In this document: one piece after another, positions 33,370 through 44,558 of the stretch
How positions within the stretch are numbered: position 1 is the stretch's first letter
How the letters are laid out: each line of letters begins with the position of its first letter
Assembly (NCBI RefSeq): GCF_022605725.1
Contig: NC_065563.1
Coordinates: forward strand, 13,833,469-13,897,468
Origin: Anthonomus grandis grandis
Lineage: Eukaryota; Arthropoda; Insecta; Coleoptera; Curculionidae
Direction of reading: 5' to 3'
Length of the DNA stretch: 64,000 bases
The notes under the pieces: model-generated
What the model saw: only the letters and a program-made list of their open reading frames with translations
Database searches by the model: none
Told to the model about the DNA's origin: nothing
Program-made: the position numbers and the translations under genes

Positions 33370-34520
33370 ATGGAGGGGGGGGCACTGTCATGCATAAACC
33401 ACATGTTCGCTCGCACATATAAAGGTACATCATGGAGAAATGAATATTAAACTTATTATTTAATTTAATTATTAAACTTATTATATATTAAACATACTTT
33501 TAATTACTCTATGCCCCCCTCATTTCCGTATAACAGAGCGTGACTATTTGAACTTTGTGTTTCCTGAGATATGGATTGGTAGAGCAGGGCCCAATACCAT
33601 GGCCTCCACGCTCCTCGGACTACAATCCTCTGGATTTTTTTTTCTGGGGTTATGTAAAAAGCCTCGTTTAATAATCCTTCGCTTGAGGTCCTAAGGCAAA
33701 GAATTATTGATGCCTTTGAATCTATGAGAAGACGAATGGAGGCTTCTATTGCAGCGGGGGGTGCGCATTTCGAGCACTTATAAAAAAAAATATTTGTTTC
33801 TCGGAAGTTTATTGTTTATTTAAAAAATTATTAATTATTATGTTAATAAATGTTAAATAATTTTTTAATTAATTTTTGTATTTTTATAAACCGTCATTCT
33901 TTAATGTAAATAGTTGTTCATCAATTTATTGAAAAAACCTCAATAACAAAGTTTCAACAATAGCAAAACCAGTCTACCTATTTATTGTTAAATGTCGTGC
34001 TGCTTAAAAATGTCCTAAAACAAATAGTCGTAGCCTACTACTTAATATTATCTATTTAAATTTTAATTATTACGTTATTGGTAGCCTTTTATTAATCGGT
34101 GATTTTCTCAAAAACTATTCGTATTATCAAAAAAATGCAAGAGACATAAAATTTAGATTTTTGTATGGCCCATATTCTGGTGTAGCTTAGTTTTTAAAAA
34201 AATGTATGCGTACATAAAATTTTGGCCGTCAAAAGTGTGCACCCCCTCAGTTTACCCCTTAAAATTAGTTTTACGCCTTTTTTAAGATAAAAAGTAAATA
34301 GACCGCCTAAAATAACGGGGGTATTCCAAATTTCGTTAAATTTGATGCAAAACTGTAGACACAGTTTTAAAATATCGATTTTTTTTACACTTCTTGCGAT
34401 AGCTGTAGCTTGAAGGGGGTGCATTTTAGGACACATGTTTATAGGAAAAAAAAGTCTTATTTTGACCTCAGGAATACGCCCTTAAAATATATGTAGTGAA
34501 TTTTGAAACACCCTGTATAT
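33370..34520 (+). pseudogene. Tc1/IS630-type transposon remnant (5 of 5)
   Basis: Plus-strand frames near 33575-33790 read WIGRAGP, then after a frameshift PWPPRSSDYNPLDFFFWGYV, then LEVLRQRIIDAFESMRRRME. That is the last catalytic block and C-terminal helix. The string AAACACCCTGTATAT at about 34506-34520 is the kind of terminal motif seen near other copies here and may mark the right end. Between them is AT-rich non-coding DNA. Confidence 0.65.
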
Positions 34521-35559
34521 TTAAATAGAATACACATATTTTATTTAAGTATAACAACTATATTATCTGCCATCAACCATGAATTGCATGCACCAAAAGT
34601 GAATTAATTAAAACTTCAAAACGATTGCAAAATGTTTCCAATTATTACCAATTATTAACATTACACATATACAAATAATGACGCAAGATTGTTCAATCCG
34701 GTTGTACCGGCAATTTTTTCCTGAAAGCGTAGTTATCTGAACTCACGTAGACCAAACCGAATGCCCTGAAAACGTTTACACCTTTAAAATTTACATCAGA
34801 GGACGTCACGAAAATCGTAAAACGGTTCCCGTTATATCGGCCGATCCTACTATTTTAATATACGTCACTGTTCCTCCGACGTTTCCAGACAAAGAGAGCG
34901 AGAGAGTCAGTCTGCCTCTTCATTGATCGGTTTCTCTTTCGCTCTCTCCCGCTCGCTCTTACAGGTCGATGACAGTTAGGGGTCACCTTCAGGAGCCCCT
35001 ATAAGCAGGAGCGTGTAGGTGCACATTGTCACTACGACGAGGAGTTCGCGTTTGCCGCCTTTTATTATTTATTTATTTATCTCATGTGATTTTATGTGTC
35101 GCGTGTTTTTTTAAAGTGTATCAAGGTAAGTTTAAGAAAATTTTGTTTATTTTATTTAATTATACTAATTTTATAATTTTTTTATAAATGGCTTTAAAAA
35201 AAAATTCATTGCACATGATTGATACTTTAGTAACATGTAAATAAAAAAAAACCACTAAAATAAATATTCAGTTGATAGGAAATTCCCATTAACTTACATG
35301 TAAATGAAATATCACTATAAAAAAATTACTCAGACTACATATAAAAAGGCTAATCTACATATCCATCACGATTTCGAATTTATGAATAAGTGTTAAAAGC
35401 AAGATCCCAGTAATAACTTCTACTGGAATATCTTTCTATTATTTACTCTTTTAACGGTTTTATTGATAACATATGTGGAGGACACTGATAGTTTGTATGG
35501 GCTAAATACACGCCCTATTCTTACATTTTTTCACCAATTTAAATTAACATTTATTTCAG
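34521..35559 (+). promoter_or_regulatory. Promoter, 5' exon and first intron of the SLC17 gene
   Basis: 34885-34960 is rich in GAGAG/CTCTC words (GAGAGCGAGAGAG and CGCTCTCTCCCGCTCGCTCT), resembling GAGA-factor sites near promoters. A non-coding exon probably starts near 35010-35030 and ends at 35125 (ATCAAG|GTAAGT). The next acceptor is TTATTTCAG at 35551-35559. Confidence 0.5.
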
Positions 35560-35569
35560 AATCAATAGG

Positions 35570-38292
35570 ATGAAAGTTGAAAAAGAAGTTGAATCAAATG
35601 GGGGTTTTCGTCAAGGTAAGTTTGCAACATTTTCGTTTTATTTTTATCCATTTTTTCAGATATAAAATCGCTGCATACAATAATTACGTTTCATTTCTGT
35701 TCTATTTTCGTTTCCGTGATGATCGCATATATTTCAGTTTTTATTTGGAACGAGTTTCTACTTTAATTTGAAAAACTGATTGGTTTATCCTTTATTTTTG
35801 TATTGGCTCAAAAATGCTTAAAACTTAAAAAAATCAAGACCAATGGTTGTTATTGTCTCTCTCTCTTTTTTTTTCAGGAAAAGTCCTAACGAGATACGTC
35901 ATATGCATTTTAGGGTCAATCGGACTGGGCATCGCTTACGGGCTCAAAGTTAATTTCCATGTAGCGATAGTCAGTATGGTAAATCATACAGCTGTAAATG
36001 CAGAAAGTCAAGCTGAGATCTCTGAGGTTTGTTTCGTTTAGATTTAATAGTTTTTTTTCTAATGTACATAAACAAACCTAAACGCGACTGGGCAGATTTG
36101 CTTAAAAACGATAAACCAGATACAGTATAGATAATGTTATGATAACAAAAGAAAGATTTTAAACAGATTAAAGAAATCAGGTCACAAGGACAATAATTTT
36201 AAATGCATAATAAAGTCTTTTAAATTATGTGTCCTATTTTTAACGTTAACAGCCGATTCAATTGAAATATATTTAGAACGGACATTGTTTTATTTATTTT
36301 TTTTTTTTTTGTTATGTAGGACGGGCCATTTATATGGGACAAATTTGTACAAGGCCTTCTACTAAGTTCATACTTTTGGGGGTACATCGTGGCCGAGTTG
36401 CCCGGGGGCCAATTGGCCGAAAATTTCAGCGCCAAGTGGGTCATGTTTTTCGCCATCGCCAGTAACGTCGCGGGCGCCCTTTTCACCCCTCTGGGCGCTA
36501 AATTGCACTACTCAGTGTTAATCGTTTTGCGAGTTATTCAAGGTCAGTTATAATTTTTCAGTTATTTCAAAAAGTTATTTTTTTGCGGTAAAAAGGCATC
36601 GGTGGCGGAGTAACATTTCCTGGAATGCACTGCGTTTTGGCTCATTGGGCGCCGCCGAATGAAAGAAGTGTCATGAGTACCATTGTGTATGCCGGTACTG
36701 CTTTAGGGACTGTTGTAAGTACATACATGATAAATACGATTTTATATTATTAGTCAATTTGTTATACGATCGTTGATCAATCTAGAAGTGGCAAATATTA
36801 ATAATAACATGACCCCAATTGGATTTTTTTTTCTTAGACAATGATGCTTTTGTCAGGCTTGATAGCAACTAATTTGGGTTGGGAATATGTGTTCTACATT
36901 GAAGGAGGTGTCTGCGCCATTTGGTTACCTCTATGGTTTGTCTTAGCAGCGGATTCTCCGGTGTCCCAGCGATTTATTAGTCTAGAGGAGAGGAAGTTTA
37001 TCGTCACTTCTTTGGATGATGGAAAGGAGCATAAACACGTAAGAACAGACTCTCTCCACATGCAAATGGAAACAAACAACAGTAATTTCAGCTAAAAATG
37101 CCATGGAAAGCCGCGATGTTGTCGCCATCGTTCCTCGCCATTCTGGTGGCGCACACCTGCAGCAACTGGGGCTGGTACATGGTACTGGTTGAGCTGCCTC
37201 TCTATATGAAAACCGTATTGAAGTTCAGTATGGCCAATAACGCTTTTTTGACGGCTCTACCTTTTTTGACTATGTGGTTCTTTTCTATGGCGTTCAGTAA
37301 ACTTATGGACCACTTAAGAACCACAGGGGTGAGTACCATTTTGAATTAAAAAATTCTTATTATTCTTTTTCGCTTCTATTCCCTTGAAACAATTTGCCAT
37401 CATAAGATTGTGTTTCAGCCAGTAACTTGCTCTAAACCATACCCAACACATACAGGGTGTTCCTTAAAGACGTGCTAGTATATGTCCTAAACGTCTTAAC
37501 TTTTGAGATACAGGGTGTTAAAGTTTAAAAAAAAAGATCGGCTTTTTAATAATAACTTAAACAATATTGTAAACATTTTTTTAAAATTTGGTGTATGTAT
37601 TTTATGCATCAAGACTCGTAATTTTCATAAATTATAATAAATTTTTTTAAACTACTTGAGGGTGGCTTACACCCCTTCAACCACTGAAAAAACGTGCGTG
37701 GGTGACTGTAAAAATTTAATTTTCGTTTCTGATTCTGTTGCTATAACTTCCATGACGTTTAATAATTTCAGAAAATAACAACGACCACGGCACGAAAAAT
37801 AGCGACGGGGGTGGCGAGTTTAGGCCCGATGATTTGCTTCATTTGTCTCGGTTATTTCGAGGATAAAACGGCCGGCGTGACGTTGATGACGTTGGCGGTG
37901 ACGTTCATCGGCGCGATGTTTTGCGGGTTCCTCTCGAACCACATCGACATTTCGCCAAATTTTGCCGGAACCCTCGTTGCCGTCACGAACACCGTAGCAA
38001 CGATCCCGGGCATCGCTGTACCGTTTGTCGTTAGCGCCTTAACCGAACACGACGTTAGTATGATGTGGTTCATTTTCCATAAGGTGCGTCAAGTTTTGTT
38101 TTTTTCTTACAGGAATCTTTAGCCTCCTGGAGAATACTATTCTGGATTACGGTGACCTTGTACGCAATAGAATTTATTGTATTTGTAATATGGGGCTCTG
38201 GAGAGGAGCAACCGTGGAACAATCCCTCGTCATCGAAAAAGCTTGGGGAAAATGAACCCCTTAAACCCGCCAGCTTGCAGCCAACTAAATAA
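35570..38292 (+). CDS. SLC17-family anion/phosphate transporter
   Basis: Eight coding exons: 35570-35615, 35878-36026, 36320-36542, 36596-36714, 36838-37038, 37092-37328, 37772-38053 and 38113-38292, all phases agreeing, 478 residues. Major-facilitator features typical of SLC17 (sialin, vesicular glutamate and Na/phosphate transporters): RYVICILGSIGLGIAYGLKV in helix 1, DGPFIWDKFVQGLLLSSYFW then GYIVAELPGGQLAE in helices 2-3, QGIGGGVTFPGMH in helix 4, and NHIDISPNFAGTLVAVTNTV in helix 10. Insects have many paralogues, commonly annotated as putative inorganic phosphate cotransporters; the substrate cannot be told from sequence. A long glycosylation-type loop follows helix 1 (NHT). The intron 37329-37771 carries an ACAGGGTGTT-type transposon scrap. 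Confidence 0.93.
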
Positions 38293-38579
38293 ACTTAGAT
38301 CTCATTTTATTTGTCAATGACTATACTGCAATTGTTGTGTTATCTTTTTTAGAGTTTAAATAAACCTCTTAAAGAATGCTTTAAAATATACATAAAACAT
38401 ATTTTTTAACATTTTCCAAGCATTTATGTCAAAATAACCCAACTTTGCATTGCCATAGATTAAAATTAGCTTTAAATTTAATTTTAAGATGTATTTTGTT
38501 TAAATTATATTATTTTAAACAAAAAATGAGATAGTTTATTTTAAAAATTAAGGAAAGTTACATTCTACATGGATTCATC
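38293..38579. other. SLC17 3' untranslated and intergenic DNA
   Basis: AT-rich. AATAAA near 38359 (GTTTAAATAAACC) may end the SLC17 transcript. No gene. Confidence 0.4.
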
Positions 38580-38791
38580 CTCTAATTCTATAATTACATA
38601 CAGATATTATATGATAATGAGATAAAACTAGAGTCAGTTCAATGAAGTAAAGTTCACAATAATATGCTATTAAAGCAAAGTAAACTGTTTTGCTCAACCC
38701 AACAGCAAAATTTCTCTAAAATTTTTTTTTAAAAAGCATTGTTATATGTTTCTCGAATTTAAGTTACCTATCAATAACCAGACCTAGAAAC
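38580..38791 (-). pseudogene. Older Jockey-like reverse transcriptase fragment split by the next element
   Basis: The minus strand at about 38740-38790 reads FLGLVID then LKFEKHITM, and at 38620-38690 VYFALIAYY. These match in order the FLGLVIDKDLKFSDHI and DVYFALFESHLRYALPF segments of the neighbouring element at 39500-39680. So this is a second, more decayed copy, and the younger element's poly(A) end lies immediately next to it. Confidence 0.55.
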
Positions 38792-41640
38792 TTTTTTTTT
38801 TTTTTAAGTACTTTATTGTCGAAAATTTGGTACATTTACACGAATTTTATTGACAAAGCTTCAGAAAATAAATACAATCAAATCAGACTTTACAAAACAA
38901 ATATAAAAAATTTATATAACATATAAATTGCCTAAAAAAAAATGCAAGAGAAATAAAACAAAATATATGCATGTAGACAAAGGTAGCAGAGATAAAGGGA
39001 CACATAAAGGTATGTTCAAAATTAAAATTAACAGATTAAAAGCTTAGTATCTACTACACAACATCCTCAGCCTTAAAAAAGTCTTCAATCGAACAAAAGG
39101 CTTTTAGAAGCAAATATGACTTCGGTTTACAACGAAACTGGCGCAAAGACTGAACACTTCTTAATTCCACGCTAATGTGATTATAAATCATTAAACCGCG
39201 ATATATAAATGAATCTTTGATAGATGTAAAATGAGGAATAGGAAGAGGAATATTATTAATCTGTCTGGTAGGATAACTGTGATGTCGGATTGGAAAACTG
39301 TTCTTATTTTTGAATATTAAACATGCAGTTTCCAAAATAAATAATTATGGTAGGGTCAAAATACGGTCTCTTTGAAAAGATTACCACAATGCATTCTAGA
39401 ATGGGCCCTAAATAAACTTCTGACAGCCCTCTTTTGCAGCACAAAAACAGACTGAAACAAATAATTTGAACATACACCCCAAAATGGAAGAGCATACCTT
39501 AAATGCGACTCGAACAAAGCAAAGTACACATCACGAGCAACATCTCTCCCCAGTTCATGAACGGTTGCCCTAACAGAGAAGCAGCCAGAAGCAAGTTTTT
39601 TATTTAACTTTATTATATGATCAGAAAACTTTAAATCTTTATCAATGACTAAACCAAGAAATGCAGAATTGTCTACCATGTCCAATGCGTTCTCACCAAA
39701 ATCGAGACTCTCAGCTTGAAAATTGAAACCAATAATATGGGACTTAAACATATTTAAGCAAAGTTGATTGGAATCACACCATTGCTTTAATTTCAGGAGA
39801 TCGGCTGCAACATCTCTGACAAGCTGCTTGGGATCTTTATTCGACCATAAAACCGTTGTGCCGTCAGCAAACAAACCCTCCTCCTACCAGACTTCCTACC
39901 AGAAAAGTCACCATTAAGCGCGACCAGATAAATAGCACTCAAACCACTTCAGTGCAACACCCCTAACTCCATAAGCAGAAAGCTTCTGAAGCAGTATCCT
40001 ATGACTCACACAATCAAAAGCCTTGGACAAGTCACAGAACACCGCCGCAGTCGCCTCTCTTCCATTAACACCCTGGAGAAGTTTGGACAAGAAATGAAAC
40101 ATAGCGTCAGAGGTGCTTTTCCCTGATAGAAAACCAAATTGTTCATCTCGAAGAACCCCTTCCCCCAGAAGAAACCTTAAAAGACGATCCTTCATAAGTC
40201 TTTCAATCAACTTAGATAAAGTAGACAAAATTGAAATCGGCCTATAGTTGGATGGACTAGAACGATCACCACCCTTATAAAGAGGCAAAATTTTTGCTAC
40301 TTTTAGGCAAAGAGGAATTGTGCCCGACTGAAATGAAATATTAATAGCATCAGAAAGAGCCTGAATAGCACTCAAAGGAAGTTTTTCCAATAAATTCACT
40401 GAAATACCATCGTCACTAGATGCCCTTTTCTTTTTCATCGATCCTATAGTGCAAAAAATTTCCCTGGGAATAGTGGGGCTGAGGTAAAATGAGTTTCCAC
40501 TAATGGTAGGTAAAAATTTGAGAGGGTCATAAGTGGAAGAGAGACCCTTTGTGAGGATATCAGCAACCGAACAAAAGTACTTATTCAATATGTCAGAATC
40601 AATCTGCACTTCTTGAGAGCCATTACTTCTGGACACAACCTCATTAACAATTGACCACGCTTCGCGTTGCATTGGAGGAATATTTCAAACGTTTGAAATA
40701 ATAGAGTCTTTTCGCCTCACACACAACTTTCCGGTAAACTTTTCGATATCTCGAGAATAGCAACAATACAAAATTATTTATCGGGTAGAACTTTTTTAAA
40801 ATACCAAAAAATCTAAGATTACGACAGGAAATGCGAATACCAGGAGTTAACCATCTTTTCCGGTCCCTAAATCGTCTTTTTAATGGGTGAACGGGAAAGT
40901 ATCTATCAACTAACTTTGAAAGAGATGAGTGAAATGAAGCAAGAGCATCCTGCTCACAAAATATTGAGTCCCAATTAAAAGACCGACATCCTGTGTCAAA
41001 AGACCGGAAGTTCCTTGTGCTGTAAATTCTACCCAAACCTCTGGATTTGTATCTTTTTCTGAATGGCACCTGATGAGCCAGGATGGCATTATGATCAGAC
41101 AAAGCAGTATAGATGGTAGCAGAATGTATTTACATTACAAATTACATTCTCCTGTATATTGGAGGCAACATAGTCAATGGTTGTTGATGTGGTAGCTGTT
41201 ACACGCGTAGGGCTCTTAACATGCATAGAAATATTAAAAGAGGAAAGCAAATTAATTAAATCCAATGTAGCCCTATTCTCCCCATCTTCAAAATCTATAT
41301 TAGGATCGCCAGCAAGAATTATAGTATTTTTAGGAGAAAATTTTAAAAGGAATTGTTCAAGCCTATCTAAAAAAGTACTTATACTACTATTTGGGGAACG
41401 ATACATACACACAATATAATAATTGGCTTTACCAGAATAAACAATTGGCCACCATATCCAAGGCCAGCCCTACAGAATTTGGAAGCTACAGAGTAGCCAG
41501 GAGGGGAAATTGGTTCCTCATTTCTCAACCAGTGCTCAGTAAGTAAGACAATGTTTGGAAAATTTAAACTGTCTAAAAGTATATACAAATCATCACATAT
41601 CATCTATATCATATATCATCACACACCTATATTATTATTG
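38792..41640 (-). mobile_element. 5'-truncated Jockey/CR1-like non-LTR retrotransposon
   Basis: Minus-strand element. The lower end is a poly(T) run (38792-38805 on the plus strand, hence a poly(A) tail) preceded by an AATAAA-type signal in ACAATAAAGTACTT. Above it in order are reverse transcriptase and endonuclease fragments up to about 41603. No ORF1 is present, and the endonuclease N-terminus is missing, so the copy is truncated as usual for target-primed insertion. It lies between SLC17 and GST. Confidence 0.85.
39054..41603 (-). pseudogene. Endonuclease-reverse transcriptase (ORF2) of that element, broken
   Basis: Pieces, 5' to 3': 41603-41379 and 41412-41095 apurinic endonuclease (LTEHWL; AGDPNIDF; TTSTTIDYVAS), 41102-40644 linker with HxN-type SDHNAIL, 40672-39914 reverse transcriptase (KVAKILPLYKGGDRSSPSNY, RPISILSTLSKLIERLM, AAVFCDLSKAFDCVSHRILL), 39874-39356 catalytic block and thumb, 39335-39054 C-terminal domain (HHSYPTRQ). 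The catalytic block reads FADGTT where active enzymes have an A-D-D core, so a catalytic Asp is lost. Frames also break near 39890, 41100 and 41400. It is inactive. Confidence 0.88.
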
Positions 41641-42202
41641 TTAATTACTCGTAATATATGAATTTAAAATAGAATATTTGCATTCTCTATCACTACCTAC
41701 TAGTTGAGGACTGTAACAATTTAATTGCCTGGAAGAGAAACAGTATTTTAATTTATTCCAGGCAGTTAAAGGCCATCTAGAAAAGAATCTTATGTAGATC
41801 TTCTTAGTATTACATAAGATGAAATAGAAGTGGATGGCTTATTAACTATTGTTGCTAGATGGTGAGTTTTTCTTAAACAAAACCCTTGTAATGAACCGAG
41901 TCATACATGATTCAGGATTGGATGTGTTGGACAAATCTAGCGTTTGCTTTGAGTCAAAAAAGATTGAGATTTCTGTGGACTCAGTGACAACACTTTCCGT
42001 TGTATTGAAATCTTAACTGTAACATTACTGCATTTAAAAGCAATAATTTCGTTGTACAAATGAACATTACAATAAGATATTTAACATTTATTTCTGTTAA
42101 TACTGACAGATATTAATATATAAATATATTTTTTCTTTTACAAAAACTCTTAGTTCAAAGTGAATTATGAAACGTATGTGGAAAAAAAGAACATATTTTG
42201 GT
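41641..42202. other. Intergenic DNA and GST 3' untranslated region
   Basis: No gene. 42060-42200 is probably GST 3' untranslated sequence on the minus strand. Confidence 0.4.
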
Positions 42203-43064
42203 TTATTTCTTGGTCAGGGTGTCTACAAGTTGTTTGAAGGCGACGCAGCCCTCTTCGTTGGCTTCTTTGTAACCCGGAGCGGTGGATTTCACTTTAGCAT
42301 ACCATCTAAATAAGAAACACAGTCAGTTATTATCGCATCAATACATTAATTAAAAGAATCTCAATTCATTTATACCTAGTAATGTTCTTGTAAGGACTCA
42401 AGTCGTATTCCATAACATCGTACGTGGAAACGGTGGCCACCAGAGTCAAATCGGCCAAAGTCAGATTATTGCCGGCAGCGAATTCTTGGCCTTCCAGGAA
42501 CTGATCCAGGAACTTCATCGCGTTATTGATTTGGTCTAATTTGGCTGGATCGTAAGAGGCTCCACCAAATACCACCGGATACTGCAATTTCAATCAATTA
42601 ATGATTTTCTAATAAAATCAAATCAAACGTGACTCACGTAATAATCGGCAAATCTGGCATACAAAGTGCCGATGTCGAAGTAGAGTTTTTGGTCAACCTG
42701 AGCGCGCGCTTTCGGTTCCTTTGGATAAAGTGAATCATTTTTGGCATAAGCGTTGGCCAAGTACGTCATTATGGCGCGACTTTCCCACAAAGAGAAGCCA
42801 TTGTCGACGATCGTGGGCACAGTGTGTTGTGGGTTGATCTAATTTACAATATTAGAATATTCATTAATTAGAATATAGCTGCGGTTAAAAATTATTATAC
42901 ATTGCATTAAAACGTTACGGTACCTTAATGAACTCAGGAGTGAGATGTTCTCCGGCCTGTAAGTTGGTCAACTTTAGGTTCAGATCAACTCCAAGCGCTT
43001 TGGCGGCAAGTAGTACGGCCCTGCATGGTGCCGATCCAGGAACGTAATAGAAGTCGATCGTCAT
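42203..43064 (-). CDS. Delta-class glutathione S-transferase
   Basis: Four exons on the minus strand: 43064-42924, 42838-42638, 42581-42376 and 42305-42203, giving 216 residues, the normal length. The N-terminal thioredoxin-fold part reads DFYYVPGSAPCRAVLLAA, with the catalytic Ser in GSAPCR typical of insect delta and epsilon classes. The glutathione site NPQHTVPTIVDNGFSLWESR with its cis-Pro and Glu-Ser pair is intact, and the C-terminal domain carries NNLTLADLTLVATVSTYDV. The enzyme conjugates glutathione to electrophiles and is a frequent detoxification or insecticide-resistance gene. A donor CATTG|GTAAGT at about 43949 on the minus strand suggests a non-coding 5' exon near 43950-43985. 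Confidence 0.96.
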
Positions 43065-44558
43065 GATTAAATCTTTAGCAAGCAAATTTAAAAATATTTA
43101 TAAGATATGCACTGAGACAAAAAAATGTTAAATCGTTGTTAAATTGTTAAACTGTTAACTCAATACTTTAACTGAAACATTAAATAAATGATTTTTTTTA
43201 ATCGTTTCTAATTAGTTGGCCACTAGTGTTAGTATACTATTGCAAAATAATTTTTTGTATATTTTCTTCTTTTTACGGATTATCAGCTAGGATTTATCAT
43301 AATAGTTAGTAGGTTAATTAAATAAATTTATTATAAATAGGAGAAGAAATGGAAACAACTTTTTTTTTGAAATATTAACGCACACAGGTTTTTTTTGTAC
43401 ACCTAGACTTTGGATTAAAATAAATAAATGTAGTGATAAAATTTTTTTTGTTTGTTAAGAATATACTCTGTTAAACTATGATCTTAATTTTAATAAGGAG
43501 TCAGGATGTAATGATCCCTCCAAATAAATAAATTAACCATTTAAGGTTTTAAATTCCCATGTTATATGCCTTGATGTGATTTTTTTTCCAATTAGAATCC
43601 GCACCCTGTATATTGACATTGATGATATTACTCAGCCAAAGATAATTTAATTTTTTTTTTGCAAGTCATTCGCTTCATTGAGTCGACCTTCGATTTGATG
43701 AAATTGTTGGATATATTTCTACCTACATTCTTGGGTGCCTTAAAAAAATGGTATTGCCTAAACATTTATTTATTAGACCAGTTTAACGTTAAGTATAATG
43801 TTGAATATACATATTTAATTTTTTTATGTTTGAAAAGAGAGAAAGTCTTTTGCTCTTTGATTAAATAAAAAAAAACAAGAATTACCAATGTAGATAGAAA
43901 TAAATAAGAATCAGTTAAACAATTAATGAAACTTACAATACAAACTTACCAATGTAGGTCAACTGAAGGTATTTCTATAAGGCAGCAGAAACAAGTTTAC
44001 ACTCCAACCAAGTGAACGAAGCGACGTTAATTAAAATAAAATATGAAGCCAACCGCGTAACATTAATGGAGGGGGCATAAGATACACGTAATAGTCCAAG
44101 ATAATCAGACGTTAACCAATTTGTATTGAATAAATGATTTCGATTGTTCCAGTATGAAAGTTTATCAGTATATTACGCAAATTATTGCTAAAATCAAAAG
44201 AGTTTATCACGAAATTATTCAGGTAGCTAAAAATAAATTGCAAAGACGCATTCGATTATTTTATTATAATAATCCCGGACTGAATTATTTTTTTGTTTGT
44301 TTGTTGCCTTGACGGCATGGTTACGACGGTTAAACCGGCCGGCGAAAGTCGAACTATTGATGTTGCTACTAAATAGATAAATAAAATTCCTCATGTTTTT
44401 TTTTTGTCCGGTAACGATTAATATAAAACATCGAGGTTTCATAAATATGTGTATTGTTCGTTTTATGTAAATTAATTAAAACCTTAAAATCTTAAAACGT
44501 TTTTTATTTTTCTTTGAAATTCACATAAAGCAACAAAAAATAAAATGGAAACGGTTCC
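43065..44558. other. GST 5' region and intergenic DNA
   Basis: Contains the probable GST 5' exon (about 43950-43985, minus strand) and its ~870 bp intron. An ACCCTGTATAT transposon-end motif occurs at 43603. No other gene was recognised. Confidence 0.4.

Noticed and set aside
43659..43868. 69-codon plus-strand frame upstream of GST
   Set aside because: AT-rich, no motif, and it lies in what is probably the GST 5' intron.
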